DNA from: Sphingomonas sp. GM_Shp_1
GTDB taxonomy: Bacteria; Pseudomonadota; Alphaproteobacteria; Sphingomonadales; Sphingomonadaceae
NCBI RefSeq assembly: GCF_026540895.1
Contig: NZ_JALNUR010000002.1
Span: 1 to 64,000 of the forward strand
DNA: 64,000 bases
Direction: 5' to 3'
Shown one piece after another: positions 18,115-27,654 of this stretch (the stretch's first letter is position 1; the number at the start of each line of letters is the position of its first letter). The notes below the pieces were generated by a model. It was not told where the DNA came from, made no database searches, and was given only the letters and a program-made list of their open reading frames with translations. A program made the translations under genes and the position numbers.

Positions 18115-18273
18115 TCGTCGCGCCGGTTCTCGTTACCGGGTGAAATTGCCGTCATCCGCCCACATGGACATGGACGTCGCGTGCCGATTGATCCAACGCG
18201 TTCCGACCGGGACGACCCTGTCGACATGATCCAGATCGACAGGGCGACCGGAACGACGATTTGGAAGCTGTTG

Positions 18274-18954
18274 ATGAGTCTGCACCTGATTCTCGTCGAG
18301 GACGACGAAGACTATGCGCAGGGGCTGGCCGCCGACCTGAAGGCGATGGGCCACCGGGTCGAACGTGCCGGTGACGGGCGACAGGCGCTCGCCGCGCTCG
18401 ACCGCGAACAATATGATGCGGTGATCCTCGACCGGATGATGCCGCGCCTCGACGGGCTGTCGGTGGTCGAGACCTTGCGCGCGCGCGGGATCACCGTGCC
18501 GGTCATCATGCTGACCGCGCTGTCCATGGCATCGGACAAGGTCGACGGGCTGGAGGCGGGGGCCGATGACTATGTCGTCAAGCCGGTCGCCGCCGAGGAA
18601 CTGGTCGCGCGCATCCATGCGGTGATGCGCGGTCGCCGCTGGATGGTCAGCGAAACCGACACGATCCGCGCGGGCGATATCGTGGTCAGCCCGACCAGCT
18701 TTCGCGCATGGCGCGGCGGCCAGCCGATCACGCTGGCCAATCTGGAACTCAAGCTGCTGGCCGAACTGGCGCGCCATGCCGGTGAGGTGCTGACCCGCGC
18801 CATGCTGATCGAGCGTGTCTGGGGCTATGATTTCGAGCCGGAGACCAACATCGTCGATGTCTATATCCGGCGGCTGCGCATGAAGCTGACCGAACAGGGC
18901 GGCGCGGACCCGATCGAAACGGTGCGCGGGATCGGCTATTCGTTGAAACCATGA
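18274..18954 (+). CDS. OmpR-family response regulator
   Basis: A two-component transcription factor of 226 residues. The receiver domain has acidic residues in LVEDDEDY, the phosphoacceptor Asp in AVILDRMMPRLDG and the conserved Lys in DYVVKPV. The C-terminal winged helix is of OmpR type, with ANLELKLLAELARHAGEVLTR, a recognition-helix region (NIVDVYIRRLRMKL) and the ending IETVRGIGYSL. ATG at 18274 fits the usual start just before the first receiver strand; an in-frame ATG at 18226 would add 16 residues. It overlaps its kinase by 4 bp (ATGA). Its targets may include the flanking phytase or receptor genes, but this is not shown. Confidence 0.92.
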   Translation: MSLHLILVEDDEDYAQGLAADLKAMGHRVERAGDGRQALAALDREQYDAVILDRMMPRLDGLSVVETLRARGITVPVIMLTALSMASDKVDGLEAGADDYVVKPVAAEELVARIHAVMRGRRWMVSETDTIRAGDIVVSPTSFRAWRGGQPITLANLELKLLAELARHAGEVLTRAMLIERVWGYDFEPETNIVDVYIRRLRMKLTEQGGADPIETVRGIGYSLKP

Positions 18955-20318
18955 TCGAACGCGCGATCCGGCGGATGAGCTTGCGCAGGTTGACCGCCTG
19001 CGTCCTGATCCTGTTCCTGATCGCGACGGTGGCGACCGGCATATCGATCCTGGCCGCCAACCGCGTCACCGTCGCGCGGCTGGTCGATCAGCGGATCGAG
19101 GCGATCGCCGAACTGGTGCTGGAACGCGATGCCGGGCAGGCCATGGTGCCGACGTCCGAAATACGGGCCCGCATCGCCACCTTGTCGGGCGCGCGCGATA
19201 CCGGCGATGTCGGCCTGTTGCTGCTCGATCCGGCGGGGCGGGCGTTGGGCGGCAACATCGCGCTCCGCCGCCCCCTGCCGCTGGGTCGATCCGACCTGCG
19301 CGAGCGGGACGGGATCATCGGCCTGTCGCATGGCCGCGCGCTGGTTCGCGAGGCGGGCGCGGGGCGGCGGCTGGTTGTGGTGGCGGAAACCGAGCCCTTC
19401 GACAGCTACCGTGCGACGCGCACCCGCATCTATCTGATCGGCTTCGGGTCGATCATCCTGATCGTGTTCGGCGGGGTGATCGCCTTTTCCCTGCTGGTCA
19501 GTCGCCGGATCGGCGACCAGCGGCGCACGGTCGAGGCGATCATCGCAGGCAACATCCGCCACCGCGTGCCCGTCACCGGATCGGACGACGAGTTCGACCG
19601 CCAGGCCGCCGCGTTCAACCGGATGCTCGACCGGATCGGCGAGTTGATGGAGGGATTGCGCGGCGTCTCCAACGACATCGCGCATGATCTGCGCACCCCC
19701 CTCGCCCGGCTTCGCGGACAGGTGGCGCGGATCGCCCAGGAGGCGCAGGACCCGGTCCAGGCCGAGCGCGCCTCCGCCGCGCTGGCGCAGTGCGACACGC
19801 TGCTCGCCATGTTCGCCGCTTTGCTGCGTATCGCCGAGATCGAGGCGGGGCACCGGCAGGCGGGCTTCGCGCCCGTCGATCTGGCGGCGCTGGTCGAGGA
19901 AACCGCGACCATGATGATCCCCGTCGCCGAGGAGGCGGGACAGCGGCTGGGCGTCACCGCGACCGTGCGCCCGACCACGTTCGTCGGCGACCGGCAGTTG
20001 CTGATCCAGGCGCTGGTCAACCTGATCGGCAATGCGATCAAATATGGTGCGCCGGGCGGCGCGATCCGCGTCGCGCTGGACGGAGCGGCAGACGGCGACG
20101 TGACGTTGAGCGTCGCCGATGACGGCCCCGGCATCCCGCCCGAGCAGCGCGCCCGGGCGCTGCGCCGTTTCGGACGGCTCGATTCGTCGCGCGGACAGGC
20201 GGGGCACGGCCTGGGCCTGCCGCTGGTCGCCGCGATCGCGCGGCTGCATCGCGGGCGGCTGGTGCTGGGCGATGCGGAACCGGGACTCCGGGTGTCCCTG
20301 ATCCTGCCCGGACGCTAG
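18951..20318 (+). CDS. HAMP-domain sensor histidine kinase
   Basis: This 455-residue membrane kinase is the partner of the preceding OmpR-type regulator. Two membrane helices (about residues 13-33 and 159-181, IYLIGFGSIILIVFGGVIAF region) bracket a ~120-residue periplasmic sensor. A HAMP linker follows with DDEFDRQAAAFNRMLDRI. The phosphorylated His lies in SNDIAHDLRTPLARLR. The ATPase has the N box (LVNLIGNAIKYG), G1 box (DDGPGIPPEQR) and a GHGLGLPLV G2 box. The stop is followed by an inverted-repeat hairpin. The sensor has no recognisable ligand motif. Confidence 0.92.
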   Translation: MIERAIRRMSLRRLTACVLILFLIATVATGISILAANRVTVARLVDQRIEAIAELVLERDAGQAMVPTSEIRARIATLSGARDTGDVGLLLLDPAGRALGGNIALRRPLPLGRSDLRERDGIIGLSHGRALVREAGAGRRLVVVAETEPFDSYRATRTRIYLIGFGSIILIVFGGVIAFSLLVSRRIGDQRRTVEAIIAGNIRHRVPVTGSDDEFDRQAAAFNRMLDRIGELMEGLRGVSNDIAHDLRTPLARLRGQVARIAQEAQDPVQAERASAALAQCDTLLAMFAALLRIAEIEAGHRQAGFAPVDLAALVEETATMMIPVAEEAGQRLGVTATVRPTTFVGDRQLLIQALVNLIGNAIKYGAPGGAIRVALDGAADGDVTLSVADDGPGIPPEQRARALRRFGRLDSSRGQAGHGLGLPLVAAIARLHRGRLVLGDAEPGLRVSLILPGR

Positions 20319-20320
20319 GG

Positions 20321-20387
20321 CCGATCGACATTCATTCCTCCCCTGCAAGGGGAGGAATAAGCTTGGTGCGGCCTGAATGTCGATTGG
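20321..20387. repeat. Nested inverted repeat after the kinase gene
   Basis: The outer arms CCGATCGACATTCA (20321-20334) and TGAATGTCGATTGG (20374-20387) pair at 13 of 14 positions. Inside them is the core palindrome CCTCCCC TGCAA GGGGAGG (20337-20355). It separates the plus-strand kinase from the minus-strand receptor and probably forms a transcript 3' end. Confidence 0.75.
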
Positions 20388-20436
20388 TCTTAAAACGGAC
20401 CGAAGGGGAGGAATGACTCCACGCGACAGGCCCCAC

Positions 20437-20462
20437 AAAAAAGGCCGCCCCGAAGGGCGGCC
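20437..20462 (-). terminator. Rho-independent terminator of TonB receptor gene
   Basis: On the minus strand, GGCCGCCC TTCG GGGCGGCC is an 8-bp perfect stem with a stabilising TTCG tetraloop followed by a TTTTTT run. It lies 25 bp after the receptor stop. Confidence 0.92.
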
Positions 20463-20486
20463 CGTCAGTCGGGGTATCGATCGGGA

Positions 20487-22892
20487 TCAGAAGCGGACCG
20501 TCCCCTCCAGACCGATGGTGCGGGGCGGGTTGAAGTTGCCGTAATCGCCCAGCGTCGTCGCGTTCGCCGCCGAGCGACGATAGATGAACGTGTTGTCGAG
20601 CAGGTTGCGGCTCCACAGCGAGATGGTCATCTTCGTGCCGTTCTCGGTCAGCGGCAGGTCGGCCAGCGCGATACGACCGTTCATCACGAAGGTCTTGTCG
20701 GTGCGGGTCGTCTCGTTCTGGAAGCTATAGGCCGGGTCGGCATAGTTGCCGTCCAGGTGGAAGCGCACCTTGGCGTCCGAACCGGGCAGCGGCACTTCGT
20801 AATCGACATAGGCCGAGGCGGCGTTGCGCGGCGTGTAGACGACGAACACCTGGGTCAGCGCGTTGCCCAGGAACGGGTTCGGCGTGGCGGGCACGTTGGT
20901 ATAGGTATAGGCATAGGACGCGCCCACCGTCATGCCCTCGACCGGATTGGTCGTGATATCGGCCTCGATCCCGCGAATCTTGGACGTGCCCGGCGCGTTG
21001 CGGGTTTCCTCGGTATGCAGGTTGTAGGTCGGGCTCGACGGGTTGGTGTCGACATTGTCGAAATCGATCTGCGTGCCCGTGCGGTCCATGATGTACCCGG
21101 CCAGGTTCAGGCGGACGCGGCGGTCGAACAGGTCCATCTTCGACCCGATCTCATAGGCCTTGACCGCTTCGGGACCGAAGGCGGCGAAGGTCTGCGAACG
21201 GTCGTTGGCCCCGCCCGCGCGGTAGCCGGTCGAGTATTTGGCATAGAGATGGACGGTGTCGGTCGCGTCGAACGCCGCCGTCACCATCGGATCGAACCGG
21301 TTGTTATTGAAGGTGAAGGGGAAGTTGGTCGACTTGCCCTGCACCAGATACAGCGTGCCGTTGCGCTTGTCGCGGGTGTAGCGACCGCCCAGCGTCAGGT
21401 GAAAGGCGTCGAAGCCTGCGGGCGTATAGGTTCCCTGCGCGAACGCCGCATAGCTATAGGCGCGCGCGAAGCTGCCCCGCTGGAGGAAGAACGACCCCGG
21501 TGCCCAGCCCTGGTTGCCCGAGCCGATGGTGCCCAGCGCGGTCTGCGACAGGATGGTGTAGCCGGTGCCGTCGGCATTCCACTGGTTGGTCGACGGGGTC
21601 GCGGCCTCTTCGCGGGCGTTCTCGGTGAAGTAATAGAGACCGGCCACGTAATCGAACTGTGGCACGCTGCCCACCGCCTGGAATTCCTGGCTGAACTGGT
21701 GCTGCTGCATGAAGGACAGGCTGTAGCGGCTGAACTTGCCGTTCGGCAGGAAGACGGTGCGGTGCGCGCCGCCCGAATTGTCCCACTGATCGGTGGTGAC
21801 ACCGCGCCATGCGGTGATCGAGCGCAGCTCCAGCCCCGGCGCGACGTCATAATTCAGCTTGGCCGAGAAGCCGTGCGTCTTGTCGACGCTATATTGCTGG
21901 GGCACGCCGATATCGGCGGTCTTCATGCGGTTGTCGCCCGACACGACGACCAGCGGCGACAAGGGCGCGATGGTGCCCGCGGGCAGCTTGCCGCCATTGG
22001 CGTTGATCTGCGCGATCGTCGCGACGGGCAGGCCGCGCGGATTGTAGTTGATGAGCTGGCTGTAGAAGGGCGTGTTCTCGTCCTTCGCCTGGTCATAGGA
22101 CAGCTCGGCCGAGAAACCGTCGACCGGCTTCCATACGGCGGCGACATGGCCGCCGACGCGGTTGAACGCGCCCCAGCCCACGCTGCCGGGCAGCGGGTTC
22201 TTCACGAACGGGTTCTGGTGCTGGATCACGCCGTCCAGCTTGATCGCGATATTGTTGAATTCGGGCAGGTTGACGTGCGCGGCGGTGTTGTACGCGCCGT
22301 AATTGCCGAACCCGGCGGTCAGCGAGCCGCCGAACTTGCCGGTCGGCTTGGCGGTGACGATCGACAGCGCGCCGCCCTCGGTGTTGCGGCCGAACAGCGT
22401 GCCCTGGGGCCCGCGCAGCACTTCGACGCGCTCGATGTCGAACAGCGCGGCGTTCAGGCCCTGCGAGCGACCGATATAGACGCCGTCGAAATAGACGCCG
22501 ACGCCGGTGTCACGCGCGGTCTGGTTCTGGTCGAAGGGGACGATGCCACGGATGCCGACGGTCAGCGCCGACTGGCGCGCCTCGAAGGTGGCGACGCGCA
22601 AGCTCGGCACGCTGCCGTCCGCCAGGTCGAGCAGGCTCTGGACGTGGCGGTCCTTGATCATCGCGGGGTCGATGACCGAGATCGCGATCGGCGTCTTCTG
22701 AAGGCTGGTCTCGCGCTTGGTCGCGGTGACCACGATTTCCTTCAGCTCGCCCGTATCGGCGGTCGGTTCCGCCGCAGCGGCCGCAGGGGCCGGATCGGCC
22801 GGCTTGGTGTCGGCGGCGAAAGCGGGAGCGCCCGCCAGCGCCAGAAGCGCGGTCCCGCCCAGCAGCGTCGCGCGAATGAAATTGGTCGTCAT
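20487..22892 (-). CDS. TonB-dependent receptor
   Basis: This outer-membrane TonB-dependent transporter of 801 residues starts with a signal peptide (ALLALAGAPAFAADT). A TonB-box-like region EIVVTATKRETSLQKTPIA lies at about residues 52-70. The plug motifs are typical: VGIRGIVPFDQNQ, VGVYFDGVYIGRSQG and VEVLRGPQGTLFGRNTEGGAL. The 22-strand barrel ends in RTIGLEGTVRF with a terminal Phe. The plug type is the broad sphingomonad class used for siderophores, glycans and aromatics, so the substrate cannot be read off. It ends tail-to-tail with the two-component pair and is monocistronic, closed by its own terminator. Confidence 0.93.
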   Translation of the reverse strand: MTTNFIRATLLGGTALLALAGAPAFAADTKPADPAPAAAAAEPTADTGELKEIVVTATKRETSLQKTPIAISVIDPAMIKDRHVQSLLDLADGSVPSLRVATFEARQSALTVGIRGIVPFDQNQTARDTGVGVYFDGVYIGRSQGLNAALFDIERVEVLRGPQGTLFGRNTEGGALSIVTAKPTGKFGGSLTAGFGNYGAYNTAAHVNLPEFNNIAIKLDGVIQHQNPFVKNPLPGSVGWGAFNRVGGHVAAVWKPVDGFSAELSYDQAKDENTPFYSQLINYNPRGLPVATIAQINANGGKLPAGTIAPLSPLVVVSGDNRMKTADIGVPQQYSVDKTHGFSAKLNYDVAPGLELRSITAWRGVTTDQWDNSGGAHRTVFLPNGKFSRYSLSFMQQHQFSQEFQAVGSVPQFDYVAGLYYFTENAREEAATPSTNQWNADGTGYTILSQTALGTIGSGNQGWAPGSFFLQRGSFARAYSYAAFAQGTYTPAGFDAFHLTLGGRYTRDKRNGTLYLVQGKSTNFPFTFNNNRFDPMVTAAFDATDTVHLYAKYSTGYRAGGANDRSQTFAAFGPEAVKAYEIGSKMDLFDRRVRLNLAGYIMDRTGTQIDFDNVDTNPSSPTYNLHTEETRNAPGTSKIRGIEADITTNPVEGMTVGASYAYTYTNVPATPNPFLGNALTQVFVVYTPRNAASAYVDYEVPLPGSDAKVRFHLDGNYADPAYSFQNETTRTDKTFVMNGRIALADLPLTENGTKMTISLWSRNLLDNTFIYRRSAANATTLGDYGNFNPPRTIGLEGTVRF

Positions 22893-23002
22893 GATCGTAA
22901 TTATCCCTATCCCCCGATCGACCTGTCAGGTCGTCGCTGGCCGCGCGGATAGGGGCGCTGAAAGAAGCTGGTGTTACCTTTCCATGACCTGCCGAGACTT
23001 GT

Positions 23003-25483
23003 TCATTTCATCTTGGTTTCATCTTGGGCGGCTGTACTTGGCGCGGGCGCACCGTAAGTCCCGCTTTGGCGCACCAATTCCATCTTTTGCGGCACGGTAC
23101 CGATCTCGATTCCTTTCTCCCTCAGCGTCGACAGGAGCGCGAACAACACGGCGCTGCGCGTGCCATAGGCGGCGCGCGGGCTGTCGACATGGGCGAAGCA
23201 GTTGAAATGGATGCGACCGTCGATGATCGAGTCGATAAAGGCCTTGGGTGCCGGGTCGTCCAGCACCGCCGACTCCGCCGCGAAGGAATTCAGCACCGCC
23301 TTGCGCACCACCTCCGCATCTTCCTCGATCGGCACGGAAAACTGGATCTGAACCCGTCCCAGCGGCCCGGACAGCGTCTTGTTGAGCACCGACTTGGTGA
23401 TCAGCTCGGAGTTGGGGACGATCAGCGTCGAATGGTCGGCCAGCTCGATCTCGGTCGAGCGCACGCTGATCCGCTTGACGTCGCCCTCGTCGGCACCGAC
23501 CCGGATCAGGTCGCCGATCTTGATCGGCCGCTCGGCCAGCAAGATCAGGCCGGAGACGAAATTCTGGGTGATCGCCTGAAGGCCGAAACCGATGCCGACC
23601 GAGAGGGCGGATAGCAGCAGCGCGATCCGCTCCACCCCGATGCCCAGCGATGCGAGCGCCCAGATGACCGCGAGCGCGATGCCGATATAGCGCGCGACCA
23701 GGCTGATCGAATTGCGCCCCGACCCGTCTAGGTCGGTCGCGGGCAGGTAACGCTGCTCCAGCCAGCGCATGAAGATGCGCACCAGCCCCAGCCCGACGAA
23801 CAGCACGACCAGCCCCTGCAGGATCGCACCGGGCGATATCCAGACATTGCCGACCTTGATCCCGTCGGCGACCGTGGCGAGCTGGTCGAAGATCGCCCCG
23901 GGATCGCCGCTCGCCCCGAAGGGCCGCAACAGCATCCCCAGCGCCAGCAGGACGAGCGCCAGCCGCACCACGCCCGACAGGATCAGCCCGAACTGGTCGA
24001 CCATGCTGCCGCGAATGCCCAGCGCACGGGTCACGGTGATGCCGACCCTGCTGTCCCGCACGAAGACGGTGGTGGCGATATCGTCCGCCGCGACCAGCAT
24101 CAGATACAGCGCCGAGCCGAGCAGCACGGTCCAGCCGATCATCAGCGCGACGAACCAGCTGAACCAGATATAGCCGATGACCAGCGCCAGCCCGGCCACT
24201 CCCACCGCGATCCAGGCGAGCAGGGTCGCGACGCTCAGCCCCGCGCTGACGCCCGCATGGGTCGCATCCTCGCTCGTGGCGCGGCGGGCGCGCAACTGGC
24301 CCAGCACGACCAGCGTCGCGACGATCAGCAACAGATGGAGCAGGGCCTCGGTCGCCTGGGTGGCGACCACCGCGCTGCGGCTGCTGCCGATCGCGCCCTC
24401 GAACGACCCGATCATCGCGGTCGCGAAGGTCAGCAGCGTCAGCACCCAGGACAGCGGGCGTAGGCGGTTGGCCGTTTCGTCGTCGATCGGGGCGATCCGC
24501 CAGCTCGGCTGGCTCCGCATCAGGACCGCGCCGGTCACCGCCGCCGTGAACCCCGCCACGCCCGAGGCGAAGACGAAACCGTCGAGAAAACTCGTCCAGC
24601 GCTGCGGCAACAATCCCGACCAGCGCAGCCCCTGGACGAAGATGAAGGCCGCCGCCAGCGGGCACAGCGTGCCCACCGCCACCCGCCAGAACGTGTTGGC
24701 GGAGCGCCGCACCCGGCTGGGCGGCGCCTCCGCGATCAGACGGCGCTGCGCCAGTCGATGCGCGCCCAGCCGGACCGGGCCGAGCAGCATGATCGCCAGC
24801 GCGAACCCGAGCAGCGCATGCCACGGCACCCCACCGCGCCAGTGCTGCGCCACCTGTTCGCTGCCCTGTTTCAGGAACAGGCCGACACGGCGAAGGTCGC
24901 GCGGCGCCTGTTCCAGCACGATGCTCCAAAAGGCCGGGCTCAGCGGCGACGGCGTCTTGGAAGATAGTTTCTCATTGAACCGCTCGGCCTGGCTGCGGTC
25001 GATCTCGTCGATCAACTGTCCCGCCTCCACGCCCGCCAGCCGCCCGCGCTTGATCGCGGCGTCGAGCGTCGAACGCAGCGTCGACAGGCTCTTGCGCTGC
25101 GCCTGCAATTCCGGGGCCTCGACCTCGCCCGGCGTGGCGGTGCCGAGACCCGTGATCCGCGCATTGACCAGCGCCAGTTGCTCGGTCAGGTCGGCGACCG
25201 CCTGCGTCGTGGCGTCCTGCGCCCCCTGCGCCCGTTCGCGCAGCGCGCGGCGGTCGTCGTCATCGACCTGAGCATCCAGCGCCCGGTCGACCGACCGCAC
25301 ATCCACCTCGGCCTGGGCGATGCGGGTGGTGGCTTCCGCCGCCGGATTGCCCTGCGCCGATACGGGCACCGCCATGGCGGCCAGCGCGATCAGCGCCGTC
25401 ACGAACGCCGTCACCCATGCGGCGAGCCGGGCCCGAATGGCGGTTCGTGAAGTGGCGGGCGACGACGGAAGATTTCGGGGCAT
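23003..25483 (-). CDS. DUF3772/MscS-family mechanosensitive channel
   Basis: A large inner-membrane mechanosensitive channel of 826 residues. A signal peptide (LIALAAMAVPVSAQG) is followed by a periplasmic coiled-coil DUF3772 domain (about residues 45-220). About ten membrane helices come next. The MscS core at about residues 610-790 has the pore-lining helix LLSALSVGIGFGLQAITQNFVSGLILL and the beta domain IKIGDLIRVGADEGDVKRISVRSTEI, with PNSELITKSVLN. Such long MscS relatives (MscK-like) release solutes on osmotic downshock. Length and order fit the DUF3772-MscS family. It is divergent from the sensor kinase gene at 25.7 kb. Confidence 0.9.
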   Translation of the reverse strand: MPRNLPSSPATSRTAIRARLAAWVTAFVTALIALAAMAVPVSAQGNPAAEATTRIAQAEVDVRSVDRALDAQVDDDDRRALRERAQGAQDATTQAVADLTEQLALVNARITGLGTATPGEVEAPELQAQRKSLSTLRSTLDAAIKRGRLAGVEAGQLIDEIDRSQAERFNEKLSSKTPSPLSPAFWSIVLEQAPRDLRRVGLFLKQGSEQVAQHWRGGVPWHALLGFALAIMLLGPVRLGAHRLAQRRLIAEAPPSRVRRSANTFWRVAVGTLCPLAAAFIFVQGLRWSGLLPQRWTSFLDGFVFASGVAGFTAAVTGAVLMRSQPSWRIAPIDDETANRLRPLSWVLTLLTFATAMIGSFEGAIGSSRSAVVATQATEALLHLLLIVATLVVLGQLRARRATSEDATHAGVSAGLSVATLLAWIAVGVAGLALVIGYIWFSWFVALMIGWTVLLGSALYLMLVAADDIATTVFVRDSRVGITVTRALGIRGSMVDQFGLILSGVVRLALVLLALGMLLRPFGASGDPGAIFDQLATVADGIKVGNVWISPGAILQGLVVLFVGLGLVRIFMRWLEQRYLPATDLDGSGRNSISLVARYIGIALAVIWALASLGIGVERIALLLSALSVGIGFGLQAITQNFVSGLILLAERPIKIGDLIRVGADEGDVKRISVRSTEIELADHSTLIVPNSELITKSVLNKTLSGPLGRVQIQFSVPIEEDAEVVRKAVLNSFAAESAVLDDPAPKAFIDSIIDGRIHFNCFAHVDSPRAAYGTRSAVLFALLSTLREKGIEIGTVPQKMELVRQSGTYGAPAPSTAAQDETKMK

Positions 25484-25666
25484 GAAACGGGCCGTAAATT
25501 GCTGACTCCCGGCTCATAGCTTCCCGCACCCCGTCCGACGAGGGGGAAGCCGCGTGGACCCACGGCCACGGGCCGCCCGCTCCGATTGTCACCTCGTCCG
25601 GTTTCGGGTGTATCGGGGAGCCCGCAAGCACTGGGATCGTTGAAGAGGCTCGGGATTTTTCTGCGC

Positions 25667-27274
25667 ATGACGGATTTGGCATCGATGAACGGGCAATCAC
25701 CCCCACCAGCGCCGTCCGCTCCGATGCCCCAGGGCCCGGTGCACCGCGATGCGCATGTGCTGGCCGGGATCAACCGCATCCTTCAGGAAGCGCTGCGCGC
25801 CTCGACCGAGGAGGAACTGGGTCGACTGTGCCTGGAGGTGGCGGAGGACCTGACCGGAGCGGAATTCAGCTTCTTCGGCGAACGGGGCCCATCGCACGAC
25901 CGGCTGGACCATATTGCGATCAGCGAGCGCGGCTGGGCCGCCTATGGCGGCGGCGATCCCGATTACAGCGAGCGACGACTTCCCAACGGCATGAAGATCC
26001 ACGGCATCTTCGGCCAGGTGATTCTTCAGAATCGCAGCCTGATCGTCAACGATCCCGCCAGCCATCCCGACCGGGTGGGCACGCCCGACGGGCATCCGGG
26101 GCTGCGCAACTTCCTGGGCGTGCCGCTGCGCCGCGATGGAGAGACCTTCGCGATGTTCGCCCTCGGCAACCACCCGACCGGCTTCACCGAACGCGAACTG
26201 GCGATCGCCGAGGAACTGGCCCCCGCCATCGTCCAGGCGCTCCTTCGCAAACGTGCCGAGGTCGCCTCCCGCGCCAGCCAGCGCCGCCTGCTGTCGCTGA
26301 TCGAAGGAATACCGCAACTGGTGTGGACCGCGACGCGCGACGGCCAATGGACCTGGGCGAGCGCGCAATGGGTGGCGATGACCGGCCTGTCGGTCAAGCA
26401 AAGCCTGGGCGACGGCTGGCTGGCCGCCGTTCATCCCGACGACCGGGACGCCGCGCGTCGTTTCTGGGAAAGCGCGAGCGAGAATGGCGATCTGGCGATG
26501 GAGGGACGGCTGCGCCACGGCGAAACCGGTCGCTATCGCTGGTTCAAGACGCGCGCGACGCCGGTGCATGACGATCATGGCCGGGTGGTCGAATGGTTCG
26601 GCACCTCCACCGACATCGACACCCTGCGCCGCCTGCGCGAACGGCAGGAGACGCTGGTCGCCGAGTTGCAGCACCGGGTGCGCAACATCCTGACCATCGT
26701 CCGGTCGATCTTCACCCGCACGGTCGAAAGCGGCGGTCCGATCGACGAGATCGCGGACCATTTCCGCGGGCGGCTCGACTCGCTGGCGCGCACGCAGGTC
26801 GTCGCGACCCAGACGCGGTCGGGCAAGATCGACCTGGAAAACCTGATCCGCGACGAGCTGCTGGGCGTCGGTGCGATCGAGGACGAACGGCTGTCGATCG
26901 AGGGGCCGGACGTGGCCTTGCCCGCCGATACGGCCGAGTCGATCGGGCTGGCGATCCATGAATTGACCACCAATGCGCTCAAATACGGGGCGCTGCGCCA
27001 CCCCGCCGGCAGGCTGACCATCGCATGGGGAATCGAACATAAATCAAATAATAAATGTGAACTGATTGTAAAATGGGATGAAACAGGTGTACCAGCGATG
27101 CCGGTCCCACCCGTACGCCAGGGATTCGGGACCGAGTTGATCCGTGAGGCTTTGCCCTATGGGCTGGGTGCGCGGACCAGACTGGAATTTCGCGGTGGCG
27201 GCGTGCTGTGCGTGGTATCCCTGCCATGGAGCGCGGACGACACCGATCCTGTGAACCGGAGCGCCGAGGGATGA
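25667..27274 (+). CDS. GAF-PAS sensor histidine kinase, HWE type
   Basis: This soluble sensor kinase of about 535 residues has a GAF domain (about residues 20-190, with GAEFSFFGERG and LRNFLGVPLRRDGE). A PAS fold follows (about 205-330: LIEGIPQLVWTATRDGQW, ending WFGTSTDIDTLRR), then a HWE kinase core. The phosphorylated His is in VAELQHRVRNILTIVRS, the N box is ELTTNALKYGAL and the Trp-x-Glu signature is VKWDETG. A 65-bp AT-rich patch (27031-27095) with rare codons lies in the ATPase domain, unlike the rest of the gene. It overlaps the next gene by ATGA. ATG at 25667 was chosen; further in-frame starts exist at 25586 and 25685. Confidence 0.88.
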   Translation: MTDLASMNGQSPPPAPSAPMPQGPVHRDAHVLAGINRILQEALRASTEEELGRLCLEVAEDLTGAEFSFFGERGPSHDRLDHIAISERGWAAYGGGDPDYSERRLPNGMKIHGIFGQVILQNRSLIVNDPASHPDRVGTPDGHPGLRNFLGVPLRRDGETFAMFALGNHPTGFTERELAIAEELAPAIVQALLRKRAEVASRASQRRLLSLIEGIPQLVWTATRDGQWTWASAQWVAMTGLSVKQSLGDGWLAAVHPDDRDAARRFWESASENGDLAMEGRLRHGETGRYRWFKTRATPVHDDHGRVVEWFGTSTDIDTLRRLRERQETLVAELQHRVRNILTIVRSIFTRTVESGGPIDEIADHFRGRLDSLARTQVVATQTRSGKIDLENLIRDELLGVGAIEDERLSIEGPDVALPADTAESIGLAIHELTTNALKYGALRHPAGRLTIAWGIEHKSNNKCELIVKWDETGVPAMPVPPVRQGFGTELIREALPYGLGARTRLEFRGGGVLCVVSLPWSADDTDPVNRSAEG

Positions 27275-27654
27275 GTCAGCCATCACCGCTCGCCGACAAG
27301 CGGATTCTTGTGGTCGAGGATGAATATTTCATCGCCCGCGACCTGGAACGGGCCCTGCGCGCCGCCGATGCGATCGTGGTCGGCCCGGTCGCGACCCTCG
27401 AACAGGGGCTGGACCTGGCCGAGACCCAGGCGCTCGACGCCGCCGTGCTGGACGTCAACCTGTCGGGCGAGCGCGCCTTCGAGATCGCCGACCGCCTGTC
27501 CGCGCGCGACGTGCCCTGGACCTTCCTGACCGGCTATGACGAATGGGCGTTGCCGGCCCCCTATCGCTCCGCCTCGATCGTCGCCAAGCCGTTTCAGGCC
27601 GACCGCGTCGTTCGCGCGATCGGGGCGCTGATGCCCGACAAAGGATGCGCATGA
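27271..27654 (+). CDS. Single-domain response regulator, FATGUY-like
   Basis: This 127-residue receiver has no output domain. Acidic residues lie in VVEDEYFIARDLE, the phosphoacceptor Asp in AAVLDVNLSGE and the conserved Lys in VAKPFQ. Strand 4 reads WTFLTGYDE, close to the F-A-T-G-x-Y motif of single-domain regulators that, in alphaproteobacteria, act with HWE/HisKA_2 kinases in the general stress response. It is co-translated with the HWE kinase upstream (ATGA overlap) and with the Crp-type regulator downstream (ATGA overlap), so it is probably the phosphate acceptor or sink of that kinase. Confidence 0.88.
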   Translation: MSQPSPLADKRILVVEDEYFIARDLERALRAADAIVVGPVATLEQGLDLAETQALDAAVLDVNLSGERAFEIADRLSARDVPWTFLTGYDEWALPAPYRSASIVAKPFQADRVVRAIGALMPDKGCA

